A stretch of 64,000 nucleotides of DNA. It comes from Brevipalpus yothersi (Eukaryota > Arthropoda > Arachnida > Trombidiformes > Tenuipalpidae). Under the pieces are notes generated by a model, which was given only the letters and a program-made list of their open reading frames with translations, ran no database searches and had not been told where the DNA came from. Position numbers and translations under genes: made by a program. Positions 32,680 to 44,602 of the stretch are shown in pieces; the first letter of the stretch is position 1; each line of letters begins with the position of its first letter. Where the stretch lies: positions 1-64,000 of the forward strand of contig QZCP01000301.1 of the NCBI GenBank assembly GCA_003956705.1. The letters run 5' to 3'.

Positions 32680-34701
32680 TCAATTAGAACGCAGGCTGAG
32701 ATCTAGAAGCTCCTCTTGATGATCATCAAGAATTGTTCTCAGATTGGCTTCTGCAAGCTTTGGATTAATCTGATCGCTTTTATCAGAACAAATCTTCAAA
32801 GAATCATTCCTCTTCCTCAAATCTAGGGCACTGATGATAACGGATGGACGATTCACTTTAATTTCTGGCAAGACTTCTGTTATTTCATCGTCTTGAGTCA
32901 AGTCAATTTAAATTGGAGAGGTTTCAGAAGTAATCTGATCGACCAGTATGAAGAAAGTGGGTTTGATTTCATTAGAATCAGGCATCCCAATTGTCGGAAC
33001 CTCTTCAAAGCTATTGTCAATTTGTACACGCTTATCTGGCGACGAAAACGTAACTTGGGAATATGACTCCTGATTTTCCTCAGGAATTATGAGGTCTGGG
33101 GTGCAAGAGACCATCTCTACCCCTGCAATATCTGTGATTTTTACTGATTGAGAAGGAAAAACTATATCCATTCTCTCCGATATATTTTCCTGATCAGCTA
33201 AATTCTCAGATAATGAAGACCTATTGCGAGGAGCTTCGATATTCTTCTCTTGGCAACTGAGAGATTTGCTGACATGATGGACATTGAGATTGATTTCTTC
33301 ATCATGAACGCCTTCATCGTCTGATAGTTCGGTAGCGGGCGTGTATCTCTTCGATAATCCTAGAGACATTTTGAACTTACTGCTCTCACGTTCACAGGAA
33401 TAAAAATAACCATCGTTCATCTGCCAGAGTCGCTTACGATCAGCCAAAAGTGCGGATTTCTCATAGAGACCCTCCAATTTCATCAGATGAAGTTTCAACA
33501 TCTTGAGAGAATTCTCAAGTTCTTTACGAACGATATCTGGCAAGGTAGGTATCAAACGGTGGAGTTGAACGATATCAGCAGAGCGTAGAAGGTAAACACA
33601 ACTTTTTGGTACTTTAATACTGAGAATGAATTATGAGAAATGTCATTTCTGTTCTCTAATATCATCAGAACAATCTTACCTCATCAAAGAACCAAAGTGT
33701 CGAACTACAACCAACCCATTGTGGTCGCGCTCGATGCGAAAAATTTTGGCGGGAAAAACAGGAGGAAGATTCTCCATTCTTTTGATTTTCCGATATCCAC
33801 GCCTAAAGTGGAGACCCTCCGAAAGATCTACGAGAACCAGTTTGTGTCCCCATGGACATAGTTCAGTAGACCCATTTGATTTTGTCAGACAATTCGAGAC
33901 ACAATATGGACAAATATCCATTTCTCGGCAGTTTTCCTGAATTTTCTTGGTGTAAGAATCGATGGAGCGAAAATCGACCTCAGGGTGTTGATCCATGTGA
34001 GACCTCACCATGTGCCTTATTTTTTCAACATCGAAAAGAAATTCCCCAGAACAAGTGTAGGCATTTTTCAGAAATTTTGAATTGATTGTATCAATGATAG
34101 GAGAGATATTCTTCCTGAATCGTTCGTTTTTTAGCCATTTCTTTAGCATTTCATCGAAAGGCTGAAATCGACAGAGAATAATATATGGTGTTATTATCTC
34201 CTCTCTGCTTCTCAATCTAAATAGGATTGTCTTTAGAATTCTCTCATGTAATTTCAATGCTTCCAATATAGAATGTTAATTAAAAATTCCATAATACATG
34301 AACAAGTTTCAATTTACCTGAATTCCAATCCCCTTGGTGAAAATCTTCTCTAATATCGAGTTCAGTAGCTGCTCCGGTAATCGTTTGAACTTTATCAGTT
34401 TTTTTTTCATGCTCATGTATAACATCCGTGATTCTTTCATTTTCAGGCACTGATAACAGTCTTGGATCCATATAATCTCATCCATGTATGAAGCTGAATC
34501 GTAAATATTTCCGAAATTATCTCCAAAGCAGCCAAGATGAAAGCCTATCCCACATTTTGGACAAAAAACTTCACTTTTGTCCTTATAGCAGACCCAACAG
34601 TATGGGTTCTGTAATCAAATGGAAACATAACGAAAGAGCTGGTCATTTTCAGTTCTAAAGAGAAAGAAAATTCTACATGGACTTACCTTGATATTGGTCA
34701 T
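32680..34701 (-). pseudogene. Array gene D1, type D, stop codon inside the SIM-like motif
   Basis: Exons 34701-34687 (MTNIK), 34608-34318, 34161-33680, 33619-32680 keep all splice sites. PHD ligands are CWVC, CPKC, H, C and CYQC. Exon 3 has CSGEFLFDVEKIRH and CPYC...CPWGH. In exon 4 the core that reads PILIDLT in D2-D5 has TTA changed to TAA (32910-32908), one base, ending the product at 499 of 575 residues exactly at the SIM. The frame continues afterwards with ALDLRKR and a final LLDLSLRSN, so the lesion removes both docking motifs while leaving the reader-like part. Confidence 0.8.
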
Positions 34702-36066
34702 TATAAACAATTAGCTCAATTAAAGATGAAAATGGCTCCAAATCTTTAATTTAATTATCCTCAAATTATAAAACGCGCAGAACACTATTATCAGAAAAAT
34801 AGAGACAATCTGATTTGGTGGTAGGGAGGGAACATGGGAGGAAACGATTTTTTTGCAGGAACAAATAAAAGATGATACAGCCTAGAGTAAACTCGAGTAG
34901 TTTGATGGTAAAGTAGCGATCAGTGGAAATTCGCTGAGTACTACTTCGAAACCTCTCAAATATTGGCCAGGAAGATGTTCATAACTATGAACATTATTAC
35001 TTATCACTCTTCACTCCTCTCTCTTTCTCACTCACTCACTCTCTTTAAAATGGTCCCATGTTGGACCGAGAGGTGATTTTTTGATCTCTCACTTTTCTAG
35101 GAATATATTCGGTCATTTTCTTTTGAAGAAACAAATTTTGCTACAGAATGAACAAGATAAGCGGCAGAGTTAATGAACCTGGAGCTTAATGTCAAGGATG
35201 GAACTTCACCTTCGGAGAGGTGAACGATTTATCCGAAAGAATGGAGAATCTGTATCTTTGTTAGATGGAAAGAGAGGATTTGCAGGTTCAAAAGAAATTC
35301 ACTTTCATCCGAGATTGATTTCTGTTCATTTATTCGCATAAATGATTAGAGCTTGGCCTTCTTCGCCTCAAATCCGTTCACTGTATGTGAAACCTTGTTT
35401 TTTTCCAGAGAAAATCACCTTATTACCTTATAATGAAGCTAAACACTAACCTTTTATGTATTTAAAAGAGAAGTTTGATTTTTACTCAAACTGGGAATCA
35501 ATATCAATCGATATCTGAAAAGTCAAAGCATGAAACTTTCGACAATAACTCTCTAGTAGGAATATTTTCATCTGAGTACCACAAATACAACAAATGGAAG
35601 TCAAAGTCAAATAGATATTGCCGTTGTGTTGAGATAGACGTCGTTCATATCTCATCCCCGGGAATAGCAATTGTAGAATTTGATAGAATGCCTTTGAAGA
35701 ATTGGCTTCATCCCACAAGAGGGAAAAAAATCAATATCACCCATTGGAGAATGTCACTTGAAGGGAATTATCCTGCTTCGAAAATCTAGTTACCTTTCGC
35801 TAATTCGAATATATTCTTCAATAGAGTAAAGATTAAGTTCAACATAGATGTTCTTGTTATGATAGATTATTTAATCTGTATTTCAATGGCCTCGAAATCA
35901 TAATTCAAATATACAATTGGATATGATTTCAAAATGAGTGGAAATTTTCTTTGATAGCTTGTGAATTAATTGAAAATGGTATAAAAAGTTGAGATGTGAT
36001 AGATTTCAGAGCCAAAGCAAGTGTCCAGACAATTGATACACACCCTTGGCTTCAGAATTGCTTCAA
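34702..36066. other. Upstream of D1 and 3' flank of D2
   Basis: Holds the D-type upstream module at about 34787-34930 (aataaaagatgatacag, then ctcgagtag, then gatggtaaagtagcgatcag) also found before D2 and D3, a tract of ctcactcactct near 35030, and the dispersed block from about 35170. No gene. Confidence 0.55.
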
Positions 36067-38086
36067 TTAGATGGTTAGCTGTAGACTGAGATTTAGAGGC
36101 TCCTCTTGGTGATCATCAAGTTTTGCTTTCAGGTTGGCTTCTGTACGCTTCTGATCAATCTGATCGCTTCTATTCTGACAAATCTTTGAAGAATCATTTC
36201 TCTTTCTCAAATCTAGGGCACTGATCATAACAGATGGACGATTCACTTCGATTTCTGGTAAAACTTCTGATATTTCATCTTCTTCATCGTCTTGAGTCAA
36301 GTCAATTAAAATTGGAGAGGTTTCAGAAGTAATCTGATTGACCAGTTTTAAGATATTGGGTTTGATTTCATTAGAATCAGTCTCAATTGCCGGAACCTCT
36401 TGAAAGCTATTGTCGATCTGTACACGCCCATCTGGCGACGAGAACGTAACTTGGGGATATGATTCCTGATTTTCCTCAGGAATTATGAGATCAGGGGTGC
36501 AAGATACCATCTCTACCATAGCAGTTTCTGTGATTCCTACTGATGATTGAGAAGGAAAAACTACATCCATTCTCTCCGATATGTTTTCCTGATCAGCGAA
36601 ATTCTCAGATAATGGAGAGCTATTGCGAGGAGCTTCGATACTGTTCTCTTGGTAACTGAGAGATTTGTTGACATGATCAACATTGAGATTGATTTCTTCA
36701 TCATGAACGTCTTCATCGTCTGATGGTTCAGGTCCGCGCGTATATCTCTTTGAGGGTCCTGAAGGCATTTTTAACACGCTAATCTCACTTTCACGAGAGT
36801 AAAAGTAACCATTTCTCATATGCCAGAGTCGCTTTCGATTAGCCAAGAGGGAAGAATTCCCATAAACACTCCTCAATTTCATCAGGTGAAACTCCACCAT
36901 CTTGAGAGGATTTTCAAGTTCTTTACGAGCTTCGATAACTGGTAAGGAAGTTGTCAAGCGACGAAGTTGAGCGATATTAGCAGAGCGTAGAAGATAAACG
37001 CAACTTTTTGGTACTTTAATACTGAAAAGAATTATGAGAGATACTTCAGGGCTCTTTTATATCATTTAGAACAGTCTTACCTCATCATAGAACCAAAGTG
37101 TCGAACTACAATCAACCCATTTCTGCGTTCGAAGCGAAAAATTTTGGCTGGAAAAACAGGGGGAAGATTTTCCATTCTTTTGATATTCTGATTTCCATGC
37201 TCAAAGTGTAGACCCTGTGAAAAATCTACAAAAACCAGTCTGTGGCCCCATGGGCATAGTTCGATAGATCCATTTGATTTTGTCAGATAATTCGAGACAC
37301 AATATGGACAAATATCCATTTCTCGGCAGTTTTCCTGAATTTTCCTAGTGTATGAATCGACAAGGCTGAAATCAACCTCAGGATATTGATCCATGTGAGA
37401 CTTCACCATGTGCCTTATTTTTTTAACATCGAAAAGAAATTCCTCTGAACAAGTGTAGGCATTCATCTGTAATTTTGATGTGATTGTATTGATGATAGGA
37501 GAGATATTCTTCTCTAAACGTTCATTTGGGAGCCATGTCTTCATCATTTCATTGAAAGGCTAAAATCAACAAAGAATAATAGTGATATTATTTATTCTCT
37601 GCCATCTAAATAGAATTGGTATGGGAATTCTCTCATGTGATTTCAATGCCCCAATATGAATGTTAATTAAAAATTCCATGGCACTAGTCAGCGAAAGTTT
37701 TACTTTACCTGAATTCCAATCCCCTTGGTGAAAATCTTTTCCAATATCGAGTTCATTAGCTGCGCTGGTAATCGTTTGAACTTCACCAGTTGTTTCTCCA
37801 TGCTTAGGTATAGCCTCCGTGATCCTCTCACTTTCAGGCACTCTTGACACTCTTTGATCCACATAGGCTCATCCATGTATGAAGCTGAATCGCGAATATC
37901 TTGAAAATTGTCCCCTAAGCATTCAAGATGGAAGCCTATTCTACATTTCGAACAAAAAGCCTCACTTCTGTCTTTATAGCAGACCCAACAGTATGAATTC
38001 TGTAATCAAATGGATGCATAACGGAAGAGCCGATCATTTTGAGTTCTGAAGAGGAAGAAAATTCCATATGGACATACCTTAGTCAT
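36067..38086 (-). CDS. Array gene D2: PHD/bromo/PWWP-like, type D tail with SIM-like motif
   Basis: Exons 38086-38078 (only three codons, MTK, two fewer than sisters), 37999-37709, 37559-37081, 37021-36067; 577 residues, fully open. Exon 3 carries CSEEFLFDVKKIRH, CPYC...CPWGH and PPVFPAKIFRFE. The PWWP-like strand continues into exon 4 as IKVPKSCVYLL. The tail has PILIDLTQDDEEDE, a classical hydrophobic-acidic SUMO-interaction pattern, then SALDLRKR. The extreme C-terminus is EEPLNLSLQLTI, in which the PLDLS of D3-D5 has become PLNLS and extra residues follow, so CtBP-type docking is probably weakened. Confidence 0.8.
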
Positions 38087-38949
38087 TGTATACAGTTAGT
38101 TCACTTATAGCTGAAAATTGCTCCAAATCTTTAATTCAATTGAATCTTCAAATTATCAAACGCGCAAAACAGTATGGGAAAGTTAGAGACGATTGGGTTT
38201 GGTGGCGACTAGAAAAACATGAGATGAAACAATTCAATTCAATTTTTTTGCAGAAACAAATAAAAGATGATACAGCATAGAGTAAACTCGAGTAGTTTGA
38301 TGGCAAAGTAGCGATCAGTGGAAATTCGCTCAAATGCTAGTTCAAAACCTCTCAAATATTGGCCCGAAAAATGTTTATAACTGTGAACCTTATCACTCTG
38401 TACTACTCTCTCTCCCTCTCTCTTTCTCACTCTCTTTGAAATGGTCCCATGTTGGATCGAGAGGTGATTCTTTGGTCTCTCATTTTTCTAGGAATACCTT
38501 CAGTTACAGATTAGCAGAAGAGTGAATGATTCTAGAGTTTGATGTCAAGGATGAAACTTTACCTTCGGAGAGGTGAACAGTCCGAAAGAATAGAGAATCA
38601 GTATCTTCGTTAGATGGGCAGAGAGGATTTGCAGTTTCAAAAGAAATTCACTTCCGTCCGAAATCAACCTCTGTCCATCCAATCGCAACAATGATCAGAA
38701 CTTGACCTTCCTCGACTCCAATCCGTTCAATGATTTGAAATTTCTGCTCTGCTAAAACCTTGTTTTTTTGAAAGAAAATCACCTTATTACCATGTAATAA
38801 AGCTAAACACTAACCTTTTATATTTAAGAGAGAAGTTTGATTTCTACTCAAACTTGGAATCAATATCAGCTCCCTGACGAATACCACCAAAAAAGAGTTT
38901 CCATGTTTCGTGACACATGTTGAGATTGAGATAAAATGAGGAAGAGAGA

Positions 38950-38952
<3 letters not shown>

Positions 38953-38987
<35 letters not shown>
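38953..38987. repeat. (TC)n microsatellite
   Basis: A 35-base pure TC tract. The same position in the other two copies of this block (about 12503 and 21030) holds only a short tract, so it expanded here. Confidence 0.9.
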
Positions 38988-38990
<3 letters not shown>

Positions 38991-39317
38991 CCTCTGAGAA
39001 CAGATGTTAAATGATATAGAGGCTTAAATAACTGATAACTTTCGAAATCTTGATGGGTCTATCCTCATCTGATGAATGGAATCAGGTAACCTCAAAGTGT
39101 CTTTTGGCGTTACCCGTATAAACTACTATACGCTCTCAAAAATGGGCATTACACTGTATATCATTTGGTTTGCATATCATTCACATCTGGCTGATCATCC
39201 TAGCTTCTAGATTCAAGAAAAGTTTCCATCAGAATATGCTCAGATCCATAGACTCTATTCAATACTCATAATACCATTTAATACACATATTATTTTCATG
39301 GTCAATTACTGTACCAA

Positions 39318-39565
39318 CTATCTCAAGAGCAGTCCGAAAGGGGATTCTGGAATGGGTGTTTCATTGAGAATCTTTTTTGTTTCTGATAACAATGATGAAT
39401 GGGAGTGTAACTTTCCCTCTATTGAAACTTCAACGGGTTTCCCTATTTCATCTATAGTTATATCAATTAACATATTTCTACCATCAATCTCAAGGTGATT
39501 TATTAGCTGAGATGATGAGGAAGAATCTTCAATCGATTTCTCCTCATAATCTCGAGTCAATAACC
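39318..39565 (-). pseudogene. Relic of a SIM-bearing exon 4, second copy
   Basis: An open stretch with LTRDYEE and NMLIDITIDE, aligned to the 21421-21600 relic. It lies 3' of A4 as the other lies 3' of A2. No exons 1-3 are present. It may be the last trace of a fifth gene type. Confidence 0.5.
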
Positions 39566-39820
39566 ATAGGGATTTTCTTTCTATTAACCTGAATGTTCTG
39601 ATTAATCAGGTAAAAAACAACTGAATCTCTCAACCCATTTTGTCAGTCAACTGCGATTCCTGGCTGGTATCAGCTCAAAAAGCTAGTGAACATCTCTCTC
39701 ATCTTGCCATACATTAAGCTTCATCGGAAGAATAATGAAAAATAGACTTCAGGGAATTCGTGATTCTAACGAATGATAATCTTCAAGAAAGCCTCATGAA
39801 TAGAGTATAGAGAGAATGCA

Positions 39821-41514
39821 TCAGGAGGAATCAGTATCTGCATATTCAGAAACAGTTTGCAGAGCCTTTTTGATTATCGTGCTGATTCTTCGCGTAGCTT
39901 GCCACAAAGTTCCATCTGGTTTCTGCTCAAAACTTTGCTTGAGAGATCTAAGTTGCTGGTCTATATCATCCATATGCTGATTAAAATCATCTTTTATCAG
40001 AGAGAATAACACGTTTTCTCGGTTATCAGATTCTTTTGAAACCTTCTGAGGCTCTAGAGCCTGATCAGGATCCTTACGAATCGATCTTTTGAAGGTAGCA
40101 TCTTCCTGAGATATTTCCAATGGTCTTTTCCTATTTTTAGCATCCAAGAGGTTACTCAAAGATGAATCAGATTCAGGAGAGGAATCCTTTTTTTCCAACT
40201 TAATATGGATCTGACCAGAGTCGGATGTCTGTTCTCTTGTTGAAGATTGTAAGTCACCACTTGACTCAACCAGTTTTGGTTTTGAGATGTAAAGATCATC
40301 CTTCAAATTTAAGATCCGTTTCTCATCTGTGAATTGCCACTTGAGTCCAAACCGTTGCTGCAAATTTTCTATATACTTTCTGGCATCTTCAGCAGCTTTT
40401 CCGTGTTTTTCTTCGGTGATAAAATTATTTAAGTCACTTTCCCTCAGATGCTGAAGATTCTTCCTAGGAACTTGAACGCTGAAAGAGAAAAAGTAAGAAG
40501 AAATGATTATTTGGAGTCAATTGTTAGCTATCAGATCTCTATCACATACCTTATTCGTGTTTCAAAGCCAAAGAAGCGAACTCTTGCCATGTCAGTTGCT
40601 TGATTTAATCCAATAATCTTACCAGGTGAGTGTGATGGATATTTCTTGAGTTTTTTCCTCAAACGCTCTCGCTCTTTTTTTGTGAAAGAGCTCTTCTCAC
40701 TGAAATATATACCTCCAGAAGCAATGAAAAGAACTGGTATGTGTGGAAATGAGCAGAGTAATGTTCGTCCATGAGGCTCGAAAAAATCATTGTAAACGCA
40801 ACTTGGACACAAATCAACATCTTGAAAGTATCGTTCTATTAGCTGGATGTAGCGTTCCATTGCCTCTATCTCACTTGTATTTTTTTGTTTATTAAATTCG
40901 ATTGTCATAATGCGTTCGATTTTTCGCAAATCATAGAGCAACTCCTCTGGACAGCAATATTGGTTTTCCCTTATCTTCTCCTGGATTACTTGGAAATTGA
41001 TGAATTGTGAAGAGATGATCTCAGAGAAAGATGATTCTTCATAATTGGTCCTCATTATCGATGGAGGTGGCTGGAGAGAAGATAATAGTTAATCGGAAGA
41101 AAAATTAACTTTACAGTCCTAGCTCACCCTCAGTCCACCATTTCGAAACAAAATAGCTCCAAAAATTTTATTCAAATTCTTGGAACTGATCCTGTTGAGT
41201 ATTCCTTGATGATTTCCATCTCCATACAGTTGACGTGAACATCTGAGTTTTGTACACTGATTACACTCCTTGAGAAGTCTTACACCATCGTGAGATAACT
41301 GAACCTCTTCCTCATTCTTTTTACAACAATCCAGATGATAGTTCACACCACACTTCTGACAAAACACTTCACCATGTTTGGTGGTACAGTACCAACAATA
41401 TATATTCTGAATTGAACATGAGAAAAAAAGTTTCAATAGCCATTCATCACATGGACCAATATGAATCTCTATTTACATTTAGGAACAGCTATTACTCACT
41501 TTTGGTTTACTCAT
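39821..41514 (-). CDS. Array gene A4: PHD/bromo/PWWP-like, type A tail
   Basis: Exons 41514-41500 (MSKPK), 41406-41128, 41070-40550, 40478-39821; 490 residues. PHD ligands are all present (CWYC, CQKC, H, C, CTKC), unlike A3. Exon 3 reads CPEELLYDLRKIER, so even the His before the missing bromodomain Asn is changed; knuckle CPSC...CSFPH. Exon 4 starts VQVPRKNLQHL and ends with the same helical segment as A2. The first donor is AAA|GTGAGT. The gene and both flanks are a block copy of the A2 region, with B2 upstream as B1 is upstream of A3. Confidence 0.8.
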
Positions 41515-42008
41515 TTTAAATTAGTAGGCCGACAAGATCACTTCTGAAAGTTATCTGTAATCTACAAAAATAAAACACGATAATAACTATCAGATTAAAT
41601 TTAGAAGAAAACAAACAAAAAACATGCTAACAACATATTAAATTCAATCAAAATCGTGTTACGAAGCATGGCTCGGAGCAGAACGAGGTTCAGCACATGT
41701 GCAATACAATGGCTAATTTCTTCATCTCTTTTCTTTTGGCAGAAATGATTAAATAGCTATTAAAAGTTTTGAATTCTTTTGACATTTGATTTAATTTGAT
41801 TTAATTGTCTTTTATTGGTAATCTTTCGATGATCGGCAGCTGAATCAACATTTTTACTGATATTTTGATCCTGAGAAAATTCTGCATCGAGCTGTTTGAT
41901 GTGTAGTAACGTAAATCTAGATGGTAGCATGAATGAAAAAAGATTGTCTTTCTTATTTCGTAGTCTTGATTTTCATCTTGTTCCGATGTGTCGAATCGCA
42001 CAAGGCTT
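41515..42008. other. Upstream of A4, 3' flank of B2
   Basis: Conserved A-type upstream block near 41675 and the A-B linker sequence shared with 25983-26469. No gene. Confidence 0.5.
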
Positions 42009-43735
42009 TTAAACTTTGACCTTTTCTATGATAGTTTTGGAGACGTTCCTATTAGCAGTCAAACTAAGATCTAGAGCCTCATCTTGGCAGTCATCAACAA
42101 TTCGCTCATGATCGACTCCCGGTTGAATAGATTTCAGATTGTTGTGAGGAAATTCGTAGATATCTATCACTGGTGGAACCTTCTCTTGGACAATCACAGA
42201 GAATCTTGCGACTTACTCCTCTTTGAAACTATCAATCATTTTTTTGTCCTCCTCTTCATCATGTGTTAGGTCAATGATATCTTCAATTTGCTTGTGATTC
42301 GCAAAATGAGATGATTTCGGTGTGCTCTCCATAAATTCAATCTTCTCGCAAACATTCTGGTTTTCTATGAAGTGAATTCTTTGATCAGTTGATGTGAAAA
42401 CAACGTTTGAATAATCTTTTTGATCTTCAAGAGAATTCTCTTCTGTCTCTGCGTCCGAAATTATTGTCGAATTAAGAACGTTGCCGATCCATCGTGATTC
42501 ATCTTCACCGACATAACTCATATTGATCGGAGAACAACAATCAAAAACGTTTTTTTCAGTCTTCAACCAGATGTGGAGGAGCTTGCATCAAGATGAAAAA
42601 TGTCTGATACAATTCGGCTTTGCAAATCGTTTGCTTGATAAGCCTTATCGGAACGATCCGAATATTCCAGCTCTTCCTCCTCTCTATTTCGGAAGAAAAA
42701 ATAGCCATCATTCGACACCCACTGACGCTTTTTGTCAGTCAAGATGAAGGACTGTACATAGATATTTTTCAATTTGTTAAAGTGAAGATCTAACTTTTCT
42801 AGAGCTAACTCCCTCTTCCAGGCGATAAATACTTCATATCAGTACGAAGTTGGTCCACATCAGCAGCTCGAAGGAGAGTCACGCTATTTCTGGGTACTTT
42901 AATACAGTGAATTTATTCACACAGAAGTGTTTAGGCTGTCAATCATTTCAATCAAAGAAAAATGAAGAATCTTACCTCATCAGAGATCCAAAATGACCAA
43001 CTGTTACTGAGCGGATAATGGTATCATAACTGAGAATTTTGGCGGGAAAAACAGGTGGAAGATTTTTCAGTTTCTCTATATCTTTGCTCCTAAATCGATG
43101 ACATTTGTCTCTAGATGAATCAACCCACACTAGTTGATGAACCCAAGGACATGGCTCAGCCAAGCCCTCTGATCCAATCAAATGATAATTATGGACACAA
43201 TAGGGACAGAGACTCATTTCTTGGCAATTTTTTTCTACTTCGTTTATATACGAATCAATTTTCTCAGTTCTGGTTCCAGGATTCTCAGACTTTACGACAT
43301 GTCTCATCTTCTTGAGATCGAATCAACTCTTCTGGACATGTGTAAGCGTTTCCATTCAATTCCGAATCAATCATATCAATGAGATGAGGAACATTCATTC
43401 TGAATTGTTGACCGAAGAATGCTGCCATTATCTTGAGTGTAGACTTGAAACACATGTGAAAAAAATACCATCATTTCGTTTTACACTCTGACACTGTTGA
43501 CATTCTTTGATCCGAAATATTTTTTTGAGGCCAAGATAACGTACTTTCCCTTCATTGGCACAATGAAGATGAGATCCTATCGCACAATTAGAGCAAAAAA
43601 CTTCAGTTCCTTTCCGATAGCAAGTCCAGCAATATGGATCCTTTGAAAGAAGTGAGAAAATACATGTAATTCAATTCAATCGATGAGATTAGCTCACTTC
43701 ATTGAACTTACCCGCTCTATTGTAGAAAAGCTCAT
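42009..43735 (-). pseudogene. Array gene B2, type B, multiply broken
   Basis: Exon 1 (43735-43712, MSFSTIER) is intact. Exon 2 starts at 43640 but its 3' half, the donor and the following intron are deleted near 43460-43480, fusing it to the exon 3 acceptor region. Exon 3 (43443-42976) has a two-base deletion at about 43320 in the CPEELI-FDLKK codons. The exon 4 acceptor AG has become TG (base 42906). Exon 4 has further frame changes near 42800 and 42565 and a TAA after the IIDLTHDEEED motif. The 3' end still reads EALDLSLTA. The gene cannot make a normal product, although the pieces are easily aligned to B1. Confidence 0.9.
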
Positions 43736-44602
43736 CTTTTGGAGAAATCGGAATGATTTTACAAGCGAATAGTGGGTGTTGACTGTTGGACTCTCACGAA
43801 GTGTATGAGACAAGACTTACATTCAGAATTGGAAGAAAAAAGAAGAATATAGAAAAAAACGGAAAAATTAATCACTTAAGGTGACGTTATCCAGATAAAT
43901 ATTTTCTATCACTATTTTTTCTAAGTTAACTTTCTGTTCATGGTTGAAGTAACAATTACGATTCACTAACAAGTTGTAAGTTTTAGAAGCAAACTTAGGG
44001 TCTATGGGAGACCTAGGAGAAGCGCTGTACCTACTGTTCATGCTGTGAAATCAATTGGGCATGGAGTGAAAGTTGTGTGCAACGCGATAGGGTTCCATGG
44101 AAATTTTGTTGAATTCCAACACCTCAAAGCCCTGAGGAAAACTAGAGAATATAAATCTGCAGTTATGGTCAAAGGGCGAATTTTTGTCAGAAAAGAATGA
44201 CTTAACCCTTCAACCTTGAGGAAAGATTATGCAAAATTTCGAATTAGATGCAAACGGAAGATCTCTCAAAGTAGATTTATTTTTTCACCTCTTTTGAGTT
44301 TTCAATTTTAGAGTGAAGAAGACATCACAAACTGAGACAGAAAATCAAATTTAATCTCAATAAAACAAGCGCTTGTTATTAACTATAATTGTAATCTCTT
44401 TGAAGTTTTCATAATTGATAAATTAAGATGATAGTCTTCAGTCATTGATATTAAGTTTTTCCGTCAACTGGCCTATTCGAACTCTCTCAGGCACTCTTTT
44501 ATGGTGATGCTATAGTCAGCATAGTAGTCAATATTTCTGTTGAAATTCGAGGTACATGGAGTACAATCAAGTCCTATCCTTCAGAAATCAATTTGTCCAG
44601 CA
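43736..44602. other. Upstream of B2, 3' flank of C2
   Basis: Copy of 28498-29365, including the GC-richer block with its plus-strand open stretch ending at the TGA near 44199. No gene. Confidence 0.55.

Larger units (their letters stand above)
38087..39820. other. Upstream of D2, then block shared with the A2 region
   Basis: The D-type upstream module lies at about 38160-38310 and the dispersed block at about 38525-38770. From about 38905 onward the sequence matches 20985-21845, the start of a large duplication that also covers A4/A2. It contains the CT microsatellite and the SIM-bearing relic listed separately. Confidence 0.6.
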
